Of a DNA stretch of 19,829 nucleotides, positions 13,966 to 19,829 are shown piece after piece. The stretch's first letter is position 1; each line of letters starts with the position of its first letter. Source of the DNA: JACPGQ01 sp039798685 (lineage in GTDB: Bacteria; Patescibacteriota; Microgenomatia; Levybacterales; UBA12049); contig JBDKFM010000021.1 of the NCBI GenBank assembly GCA_039798685.1, positions 1-19,829 of the forward strand, in the 5' to 3' direction. The notes below the pieces were generated by a model, which saw only the letters and a program-made list of their open reading frames with translations, had not been told where the DNA came from and did not search any database. The position numbers were made by a program, and so were the translations under genes.

Positions 13966-14949
13966 TCACTTGATCTTTTCGCGCACCTGGCCAATGAGGA
14001 AACTTGCGATGAGGAGTGCGATGAGGATTAGAATCACTGCCCGGATAGGGAAGACAAAAAAATCACGCTCACGATACTCCTCTGATCCTGAATCTGTGAG
14101 TATGGTAATTCGCGCGCGATACCCTCCTATGAGAAATCCCTCATTCCAGCTGATACCAGGCTCAGATGACTCTGAGCGTCCCGTGACTTCTTTTTCTGCG
14201 TGTGAGGGTATGAGCTGATTCGGGAGTAGGATTTTACCGATTCTTTGTCCGAACATGTTATGAATTGATATATTTCCATATATATTAATATATTTATCAG
14301 AATCATTTCTGACAGTTGCCGTAAAGCGTACAGGACCTTTTTGCAGGAAGCTTTCAGATCTGAAGGCGGTAACCGTGAACGCATCCTCCTCTTTGTTTTT
14401 TTGACCAAACAAGATTATGTGCACTGCGCTGCCGACTGAGATATTCATCTCTGTAGTGAGGGATGTGTCTGAGTCATCATGAGGAAGTGATTCACGGGAG
14501 TTTTTTGAGAGAAAAAATAATGAAGCTGTATGTTGCGTGAAGTTTGTGATATCTGAGGCAGTGACTTTGAGAAGGAGTTGCTCTTTTTGACCTGGAGAGA
14601 GGGAGAGTTCGGTGACAGGAACGTTGTTTTCGAGTATCTCTATGTTTTCAGAGACGAATTTCTCTGTTTCTGAGGATATCTCTGATCTATTTAGATATAG
14701 TATATTACCTTTTTTATCTGTAGTGAAGGCTTTTATGAGTATTTGAATTGTGAGGGGATCTCTCCCTCTGTTTTCAACAGTAAGAGTTTTTTCGAGTATT
14801 CCATTTTCTGTTGGGTGGAGTTCTATAATGTTTGGGGTAATTCTCATTCCTACTTCATTTGCATCAACCATCCCGGGGCGAATAGTAAGAGCTAAGCAGA
14901 GGGTGATAACAGTTGCCAGTAAAACTCTATACTTTAAAAAGCTTGTCAT
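13966..14949 (-). CDS. DUF916/DUF3324-like membrane-anchored surface protein
   Basis: Protein of 327 residues. Residues 1-30 form a signal peptide. Residues 33-160 form an Ig-like domain resembling DUF916 (NIIELHPTENGILEKTLTVENRGRDP, then LSLSPGQKEQLLLKVTA). Residues 165-295 resemble DUF3324 (FTVTAFRSESFLQKGPVRFTATVRNDSDKYINIYGNISIHN). A membrane helix lies at 302-320 with a basic tail. In Gram-positive bacteria DUF916/DUF3324 proteins hold WxL proteins at the peptidoglycan. The upstream neighbour is a secreted protein that could be the partner, 51 bp away on the same strand. A TACAAT 8 nt before the ATG could give a leaderless message, but its -35 is poor, so co-transcription with the upstream gene is as likely. 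Confidence 0.75.
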   Translation of the reverse strand: MTSFLKYRVLLATVITLCLALTIRPGMVDANEVGMRITPNIIELHPTENGILEKTLTVENRGRDPLTIQILIKAFTTDKKGNILYLNRSEISSETEKFVSENIEILENNVPVTELSLSPGQKEQLLLKVTASDITNFTQHTASLFFLSKNSRESLPHDDSDTSLTTEMNISVGSAVHIILFGQKNKEEDAFTVTAFRSESFLQKGPVRFTATVRNDSDKYINIYGNISIHNMFGQRIGKILLPNQLIPSHAEKEVTGRSESSEPGISWNEGFLIGGYRARITILTDSGSEEYRERDFFVFPIRAVILILIALLIASFLIGQVREKIK

Positions 14950-15000
14950 ACCATACTATTGTATCGCATCAGCTCCGATGAGGAAACTCGTCATCATAGT

Positions 15001-15732
15001 TTACAGACCCGGTACGAAGATGTAGGTGAGGGATGCCTGATAGTTTCCCGGTGCTTGGGTTCCTGGAACTACCAGCTTATAGCTGAGGACAAACGTGTTC
15101 TTATCTACAGTTGCACCGCTCGCGATGATCGAGGCTTTGTTTGAGGCGGTTATGCCAAGCGGGCGGAATGTGTTTTGTTCAATAAAATCGTCAGGGCATA
15201 CCGTGCCCTCATTATTTTCGCATCGAACTCCAAGGCCGTATGTGAGCGTGCTTTTCCATAGAGATGCCTGTGTGATCGTGCAGGAGCCGTTGTCGCACGA
15301 TGTTGCTGGAATTGTATTGCCCGGATCATTTTGCAACTCATGATTCATTTGCTGATAAAGTGAAAATGGGGCGTAGGGACTAAAAAGCGAGAATCTTAGT
15401 TGGCGAAGGACAGGATTCGTCGGGGAGAGGGATCCGAACTGTACAAAATCATCGGAGACGATAATTTCGCTTTGTCCATATGCTCTGACTGGCGGGGGCG
15501 TCGGAGATGGGGCTTGTGGAGTGATGGATTTCTGATTTGAAACAGTCGGTGTCGGATCTGAGTCGGAAACTTCTTCAAGCTGAAGTTTATATCTTCCGTC
15601 TTCCATAACTTCGGCAAAAGTTTTTTTGACTGGGAGAAGGAGAAGTAAGTAGATAAAAAGAAGTACGGTGAGAAATGAACTAGTAGTTATAGGACTTTTC
15701 GGGAGTGTGTGATGACGTATTGATTTTTTCAT
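15001..15732 (-). CDS. secreted protein, possibly WxL-like partner
   Basis: Protein of 243 residues. Residues 1-40 are a basic stretch and a long hydrophobic signal peptide ending TFA. Residues 55-85 are a Pro/Thr/Ser linker. Residues 86-243 are a beta-rich domain starting EIIVSDDFVQFGSLSPTNPVLRQLRF and ending GTQAPGNYQASLTYIFVPGL, with cysteines 146/151 and 171/179 likely in disulphides. The ending resembles the last strands of WxL domains, but the two WxL motifs themselves are missing. It lies just upstream of the DUF916-like gene, as WxL genes do. The WxL comparison is inference from fold pattern and context. Confidence 0.65.
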   Translation of the reverse strand: MKKSIRHHTLPKSPITTSSFLTVLLFIYLLLLLPVKKTFAEVMEDGRYKLQLEEVSDSDPTPTVSNQKSITPQAPSPTPPPVRAYGQSEIIVSDDFVQFGSLSPTNPVLRQLRFSLFSPYAPFSLYQQMNHELQNDPGNTIPATSCDNGSCTITQASLWKSTLTYGLGVRCENNEGTVCPDDFIEQNTFRPLGITASNKASIIASGATVDKNTFVLSYKLVVPGTQAPGNYQASLTYIFVPGL

Positions 15733-15747
15733 AACACGGATAGGTTA

Positions 15748-15776
15748 ATGGTAAAAGAATATACATTAAAGTGCAA
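15748..15776 (-). promoter_or_regulatory. possible promoter of the 243-residue secreted protein gene
   Basis: The minus strand has TTGCAC at 15771-15776, a 17-bp spacer, and TACCAT at 15748-15753. Both boxes are imperfect. The start would be about 10 nt before the ATG at 15732, which lacks a Shine-Dalgarno. Confidence 0.3.
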
Positions 15777-16156
15777 TACAATCTATTCGTCATTTTAGAA
15801 TGAGAGATGCTGATGTGAGTAATTGTTGTGATAGCTTATAGCATAGAATGGACGTTTTGTTGCTGTTTATTTGATCAGAATAAATCAAAATATATCAAAA
15901 ACTGGAAATTTTGTTTCATTTTTTTACGATTTTAGAAGGTTTTTTTCATATTTTGATGAAGGTGTAGAGGGTGTGTTTGTCGACATTTTTTGAAGGGAAT
16001 GATGATTTGATTGACCTATCAATATGAAGTAAAAAACTCATTGAAAATATACTGTTCAGTCAACTTAAGTATAAATTTAGGAGAAGTTAGCAGAAGTATG
16101 GATTGAGTGATATGTCTTCGTAGGGAATAATTGTAGAGAATTATATAGGACTTCGC
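15777..16156. other. intergenic region between divergent genes
   Basis: About 380 bp, rich in T and A, with no credible open frame. There are small AT palindromes (ATTGA/TCAAT near 16011-16024) but no tRNA, T-box or other leader element for leuS. The leuS promoter begins at 16157. Confidence 0.5.
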
Positions 16157-16186
16157 TTGAGCGCACGTTTCAACTGGTGCTATAAT
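16157..16186 (+). promoter_or_regulatory. leuS promoter giving a leaderless mRNA
   Basis: TTGAGC at 16157-16162, an 18-bp spacer, and a perfect TATAAT at 16181-16186. The ATG at 16193 is only 6 nt past the -10, so transcription should begin at or next to the start codon. Confidence 0.65.
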
Positions 16187-16192
16187 CACAGT

Positions 16193-18688
16193 ATGAGCAA
16201 AAGAAAATCACTCGGCAGATATATTCCAGGAACAATTGAGAAAAAGTGGCGGGACAAATGGAGTAAAGAGCACACGTATGAGTTTAAGGAGGAGGCAGGC
16301 AAAGAGACGTATTATAACTTGGTAGAACTTCCATACCCTTCGGGTGATCTGCATCTTGGGCATTGGTTCACGTTTGTCAATGCAGATGCACATGCACGTT
16401 ATAAGAAGATGAGTGGTAGCAATGTATTTTTCCCCAATGGTTTTGATGCGTTTGGATTGCCAGCAGAGAATGCTGCGATTAAGCGCAATATTCATCCTCA
16501 GGATTGGACGATGAAGAATATCGAGACAATGAAATCGCAGTTTGCGACGATGGGAACAATGATTGATTGGTCTCATGAGGCGATTACGTGTACGCCCTCG
16601 TACTATAAGTGGAATCAGTGGATTTTTATCAGGATGTTTGAAAAGGGATTGGCGTATAGGGGAAAAGCCCTGAGCAACTGGTGTCCGTCGTGTCAAACAG
16701 TTCTTGCAAATGAAGGTATAGAGGACGGGAAATGCTGGAGATGTGGTAGTGTGGTTGTGCAGAAGGAGATTGAGCAGTGGTTTTTGAAGATTACCTCATT
16801 TGCAGATTCATTGTTGTGGGATAACACCGATGAGGGGAAAAAGGCAAACGGTGTCGAATGGCCGAAGTCGGTACGCGAAGGACAGAATAATTGGATCGGA
16901 CGGTCTGAGGGAGCAAGTATTCAATTTCAAATTTCAAATCACAAATCTCAAATTGAGGTTTTTACAACACGGCCGGATACGTTGTACGGCGTCACATTTC
17001 TTGTAGTTGCACCGGAGCATCCGGTCATTGGACAGATGGTACATGGAAAATGGCAAATAGATGAGAAAACAAAAAAAGAAGTGTTCGCGTATGTTGAGGC
17101 TGCAAAAGAGAAGACTGAGATGGATCGGAAAGAGCAGAAAGAAAAAACAGGCGTTTTTTCAGGGTTTTATGCAGTGCATCCTCTCACAAGCGAGGAAATT
17201 CCCGTATGGATTGCTGAATATGTTCTGTGGGGATATGGTACGGGAGCGATTATGGCTGTGCCTGCACACGACGGGCGGGATTACGAATTTGCGAAAAAGT
17301 ATAATTTGGGTATAAAAAAAGTTATACAGGCAAAAAATGGTCAGCCAGGAGAAGAGAGTGGATATTATGTGGGTCCAGGTACGCTTACTCACTCAGGAGA
17401 CTGGGATGGGATTGTCGTCCCTGAGGGAATTGGTAAGATTATAGAGTATTTATCAGAGAAGAAGCTTGGGAAGAGCAGGGTTGAGTATCATCTGCATGAC
17501 TGGTCAGTCTCACGGCAACGGTACTGGGGAACTCCGGTTCCTATGATTCATTGTGATACATGTGGGGTCGTGCCTGTTCCGCTTGACGAATTGCCGGTTG
17601 TGCTTCCGTACGAGGTCGATTATGCGCCAAAAGGGAGAGCACCTCTTGCGACTGCAGAGAGTTGGCAGAATGTCAGTTGTCCAAAATGCGGGGGATCTGC
17701 AAAGCGTGAAGCTGAGACACTCGATACATTTTTTGATTCTTCATGGTACTACTATAGATATATGGATCCGGAGTATGACGCGTTGCCGTTTGATCCTCAG
17801 CGTGCAGAACGTCTTATGCCTGTTGATATTTATTTTGGCGGGGCTGAGCATACGCTTGGACATACACTGTATGCACGTTTTTTTACAAAGTTTTTTAAGG
17901 ATGAAGGATTAATCGCGTTTGATGAGTTTGCCAAAAAGCGGGTGCAGCATGGAATTATCCTCGGACCTGACGGATTTCGTATGAGTAAATCCCGCGGAAA
18001 CGTCGTGAATCCCGATGACGTCGTCTCTGAGTATGGAGCTGATGCAGTCAGGCTTTATCTGGCATTTATGATGCCGTTTGAAGCAACAGCTCCGTGGAAT
18101 CCGACTGCAATCTCAGGTATCTATCGATTTTTACGCAGAATCTGGGAGCTTTATGAGAGGGTGGATGATTCAGCCGATGGGATGCTGAGTAAGCAGGATG
18201 TGTACTGGATGCATAAGACGATTAAGAAGGTCGGGGAAGATCTGCGTGAGATCAGATTTAATACTGCTGTCTCATCGCTCATGGAATGGCTAAATCATCT
18301 CAGTAGAAAAGAGCAGATTAGCCTTGAAGAGTACAAAACACTTCTTTTACTTCTTGCTCCGCTTGCGCCACATATGACAGAGGAGATTTGGCAGATGTTT
18401 CAGATTCAGGATTCAGTATTCAAGAATCAGGAGTTTGCCTCGATCCATCAGGAGGACTGGCCGATATATGATGAAAAGTTTCTCGTGCAGGATGAGGTAG
18501 TGATCGTGGTGCAGGTAAACGGCAAGGTGCGGGAGAATATTACGATGGAGAGTGCGGAGAGCAAGGAGAAGAGTGCTGTTGAGAAAAAAGCAAAAGAGAG
18601 CGAGAAGATAAAAGGCTATCTTGAAGGAAAAACTGTCAAAAAGAGTATCTATATAGAGGGTAAGATTCTCAATTTCGTTGTCTCCTAA
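16193..18688 (+). CDS. leuS: leucyl-tRNA synthetase
   Basis: Joins leucine to tRNA-Leu using ATP. Length 831 residues, normal for the bacterial enzyme. HLGH of the class I HIGH motif is at 54-57. A zinc module has Cys164/167 and Cys181/184. The CP1 editing domain runs from about 235 to 375, with FTTRPDTLYG (257-266) and GTGAIMAVPAHDGRDYEFA (349-367) including the editing Asp363. A second pair of CxxC motifs is at 454/457 and 496/499. The KMSKS loop is FRMSKSRGN (595-603). The anticodon-binding and C-terminal domains complete it. The frame is open upstream to a TTG at 16157, but that TTG is the -35 hexamer, so ATG 16193 is the start. Two loops are encoded by simple repeats (see repeat entries). 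It stands alone, 55 bp before comEA. Confidence 0.97.
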   Translation: MSKRKSLGRYIPGTIEKKWRDKWSKEHTYEFKEEAGKETYYNLVELPYPSGDLHLGHWFTFVNADAHARYKKMSGSNVFFPNGFDAFGLPAENAAIKRNIHPQDWTMKNIETMKSQFATMGTMIDWSHEAITCTPSYYKWNQWIFIRMFEKGLAYRGKALSNWCPSCQTVLANEGIEDGKCWRCGSVVVQKEIEQWFLKITSFADSLLWDNTDEGKKANGVEWPKSVREGQNNWIGRSEGASIQFQISNHKSQIEVFTTRPDTLYGVTFLVVAPEHPVIGQMVHGKWQIDEKTKKEVFAYVEAAKEKTEMDRKEQKEKTGVFSGFYAVHPLTSEEIPVWIAEYVLWGYGTGAIMAVPAHDGRDYEFAKKYNLGIKKVIQAKNGQPGEESGYYVGPGTLTHSGDWDGIVVPEGIGKIIEYLSEKKLGKSRVEYHLHDWSVSRQRYWGTPVPMIHCDTCGVVPVPLDELPVVLPYEVDYAPKGRAPLATAESWQNVSCPKCGGSAKREAETLDTFFDSSWYYYRYMDPEYDALPFDPQRAERLMPVDIYFGGAEHTLGHTLYARFFTKFFKDEGLIAFDEFAKKRVQHGIILGPDGFRMSKSRGNVVNPDDVVSEYGADAVRLYLAFMMPFEATAPWNPTAISGIYRFLRRIWELYERVDDSADGMLSKQDVYWMHKTIKKVGEDLREIRFNTAVSSLMEWLNHLSRKEQISLEEYKTLLLLLAPLAPHMTEEIWQMFQIQDSVFKNQEFASIHQEDWPIYDEKFLVQDEVVIVVQVNGKVRENITMESAESKEKSAVEKKAKESEKIKGYLEGKTVKKSIYIEGKILNFVVS
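16922..16955 (+). repeat. AATTTCAAAT-type simple repeat inside leuS
   Basis: A run of AATTTC/AAATC units bounded by CAATTT and AAATTG arms encodes the variable strand (residues 244-255) that leads into the editing domain. Its base composition differs sharply from the flanking codons. Similar repeats commonly lie between genes in related genomes as I remember them; here it is in frame and placed at a tolerant loop. Confidence 0.6.
18401..18431 (+). repeat. ATTCAGG-type simple repeat inside leuS
   Basis: Repeated ATTCAGG/ATTCAAG-like units encode QIQDSVFKNQE (residues 737-747), a surface loop between the anticodon-binding and C-terminal domains. It is in frame and probably a small expansion. 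Confidence 0.45.
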
Positions 18689-18696
18689 GTTTCTTC

Positions 18697-18726
18697 TTGA
18701 CAAATAGTTTGGAAACGAGCTGAATT
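18697..18726 (+). promoter_or_regulatory. possible promoter of comEA
   Basis: A perfect TTGACA at 18697-18702, but the -10 at 17-18 bp (TGAATT) is poor. comEA may be read partly from leuS. Its start has GAGG (18733-18736) 7 nt before the ATG, one of the few clear Shine-Dalgarno sequences here. Confidence 0.25.
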
Positions 18727-18743
18727 AGGTAAGAGGATTCGTT

Positions 18744-19406
18744 ATGTTTCCTGAGGATCGTTTTCAGTTTGTGCCTCAATTTTTCCGTAACAATATCGTG
18801 TCTGTACTCCTTGCGGTTTTCGGGATTCTCTTTCTCGGTCTTGGATTTTTTGTAAGTTCATATTCTCCACAAGAAAAGAAAGATGAGCTTGTTTTTGAGG
18901 CTGGTAATGAATCGTTGCAGGTTGAGGATGAGAAGAAAACTGTGCTTGGGAGTTTTGATCGGAAGGAATCGATTCGGGTAGATATTGCCGGTGCCGTTGT
19001 GAATCCAGGTGTGTATGCATTTGCAGATGATGCACGCATGCAGGATGTCGTACTGGCTGCGGGAGGATTTCTGGAGACGGCAAATAAAGAGTGGGTGGCA
19101 AAGAAATTCAATCTTGCCTCACGTGTGCAGGACGGGATGAAGGTGTACATCCCATTTCTTGGAGAAGAAGGTTCATCCGAAGTTGTTCTTGGTGGTTCTG
19201 CTACTGATAATACTGGCGATTCAGGTGGAGTGAATATTAATACTGCGACTCAGGCACAGCTTGAGGGATTGTCAGGCGTTGGTCCGGTAACTGCGCAAAA
19301 GATCATTGTCAACCGACCATATAGCGCGGTTGATGATTTACTCACAAAAAAAGTCATTGGTCAGAGTATTTTTGATAAGATCAAGTCTGAGATAGTAGCA
19401 CGGTAG
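18744..19406 (+). CDS. comEA: competence protein ComEA (DNA receptor)
   Basis: Membrane-anchored receptor that binds double-stranded DNA outside the cell and passes it to the ComEC channel. Length 220 residues. A membrane helix lies at 18-39. An SLBB domain follows at about 77-137 (IRVDIAGAVVNPGVYAF...MKVYIP). An acidic, Gly/Ser linker leads to two helix-hairpin-helix motifs at 163-220 (VNINTATQAQLEGLSGVGPVTAQKIIVNRPY), which contact DNA. This is the full ComEA architecture. A Shine-Dalgarno GAGG precedes the ATG. The next gene is comEC, as usual. Confidence 0.95.
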   Translation: MFPEDRFQFVPQFFRNNIVSVLLAVFGILFLGLGFFVSSYSPQEKKDELVFEAGNESLQVEDEKKTVLGSFDRKESIRVDIAGAVVNPGVYAFADDARMQDVVLAAGGFLETANKEWVAKKFNLASRVQDGMKVYIPFLGEEGSSEVVLGGSATDNTGDSGGVNINTATQAQLEGLSGVGPVTAQKIIVNRPYSAVDDLLTKKVIGQSIFDKIKSEIVAR

Positions 19407-19464
19407 CCTCAGTGCTGCATTGTCGTCGTGTGAGATAGCTTATCTCAGCAATGAAATACTGAGG
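19407..19464 (+). repeat. nested hairpin between comEA and comEC
   Basis: Starting right after the comEA stop codon, three perfect stems are nested: CCTCAGT/ACTGAGG (19407-19413 and 19458-19464), CATTG/CAATG (19418-19422 and 19449-19453), and TGAGATA/TATCTCA (19431-19437 and 19441-19447). No T run follows, so it is not a standard terminator. It may stabilise or process the comEA message, or tune comEC. Confidence 0.6.
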
Positions 19465-19483
19465 TTATAGAGTAATCGCAAGA

Positions 19484-19829
19484 ATGACCGCAAAGCATCT
19501 CATCGTGTTTATTTCTCTTCTTGTTATCTGCCTCTTTATACGTTTTTTCTTCTACTTTTTAGATCTTCGGCCGTTTCGGGATGGGGAAGAGGTGCAATTT
19601 CAAGCGCTCCTGCTTAATGATCCAAAGCGCGAAGGAAAATTTCAGCGCATGAGCGTGACACCTACAGGGAGAGAAAAAGTGTTTATTACAGCACCGCTTT
19701 ATCCATCCTTTTATTATGGTCAGAGGCTCGTCGTTACCGGGGTTATAAAAAAGTCAGAAAGAGGGGGAAATCCAGATAGAAATCGTAGCACTTCATCCCA
19801 GATTTTGCTAAGAGGAGAAAATGTTATCA
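19484..19829 (+). CDS. comEC: ComEC/Rec2 DNA-uptake channel, N-terminal part
   Basis: Open to the window edge (115 codons seen). It starts MTAKHLIVFISLLVICLFIRFFFYF, a membrane helix, followed by a beta-rich segment containing EEVQFQALLLNDPKREGKFQRM and FYYGQRLVVTGVI, the pattern of the OB-fold/DUF4131 domain at the start of ComEC. ComEC carries single-stranded DNA across the inner membrane. The position directly after comEA supports the call. ATG 19484 is chosen because it precedes the helix; there is no Shine-Dalgarno. The rest of the gene, including the channel and the metallo-beta-lactamase-like domain, lies outside. Confidence 0.75.
   Translation, partial: MTAKHLIVFISLLVICLFIRFFFYFLDLRPFRDGEEVQFQALLLNDPKREGKFQRMSVTPTGREKVFITAPLYPSFYYGQRLVVTGVIKKSERGGNPDRNRSTSSQILLRGENVI

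Noticed and set aside
16157..16192. TTG start adding 12 residues to LeuRS
   Set aside because: The TTG is the -35 hexamer and the extra residues do not resemble LeuRS N-termini.
19431..19447. Terminator after comEA
   Set aside because: The stem is AT-containing and no T run follows; comEC continues in the same direction.
1..19829. CRISPR array, insertion sequence or prophage
   Set aside because: No regularly spaced repeats, transposase or phage structural cluster was seen; the fibre-like protein is a single gene with a membrane anchor.

Overview
The window looks like a chromosomal segment of a Patescibacteria (CPR) bacterium, most likely Microgenomates-like. This is an inference from gene types, with no database search. 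Supporting signs are: a LysM/M23 wall peptidase; a two-zinc-ribbon protein; an O-antigen-ligase/TPR membrane protein; surface proteins with a TGPE-type C-terminal anchor or an NWWIIN C-terminus; comEA followed by comEC; and tRNA genes without an encoded CCA. TGA is used as a normal stop (for example in rho and in the giant fibre gene), so there is no sign of UGA recoding.

Layout. 1-592 has no convincing protein gene, but the minus strand of about 60-370 can fold into many helices behind an extended -10 promoter, so I propose an unassigned structured RNA. 593-1372 (-) is a secreted DUF11-like protein with an NPDTG cell-wall anchor. It is divergent from rho (1631-2983, +), and the two -35 boxes stand back to back. 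A LysM/M23 peptidase follows (3157-4290, +). A bidirectional terminator separates it from a small double zinc-ribbon protein (4391-4708, -), whose leader can fold over its own GTG start codon. Next are two tRNA-Ala genes (GGC and CGC anticodons, -) with one strong promoter, then an O-antigen-ligase-like/TPR protein (5264-7447, -) and an unrecognised 208-residue protein (7649-8275, -).

8372-13156 (-) is the most striking gene: 1594 residues with two tandem tyrosine-recombinase core-binding (SAM-like) domains but no catalytic domain, then one membrane helix, then about 1200 residues of phage-fibre-like extracellular sequence. Upstream of it lies about 0.8 kb of AT-rich DNA without genes. 13966-14949 and 15001-15732 (-) look like a DUF916/DUF3324-type membrane protein and a partner secreted protein, resembling Gram-positive WxL systems. 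A further 0.4 kb gap precedes leuS (16193-18688, +), whose promoter implies a leaderless mRNA. comEA (18744-19406, +) and the start of comEC (19484 to the window end) finish the window, separated by a long nested hairpin.

The genes combine housekeeping (Rho, LeuRS, tRNA-Ala) with an envelope programme (wall hydrolase, glycan polymerase/ligase, anchored and fibrous surface proteins) and DNA uptake (ComEA/ComEC), as expected for a small host-associated cell that takes up DNA. Promoters mostly resemble the sigma-70 type (TTGACA/TATAAT, 17-18 bp spacers). Shine-Dalgarno sequences are clear only for the zinc-ribbon gene and comEA, and several genes appear to have very short or no leaders.
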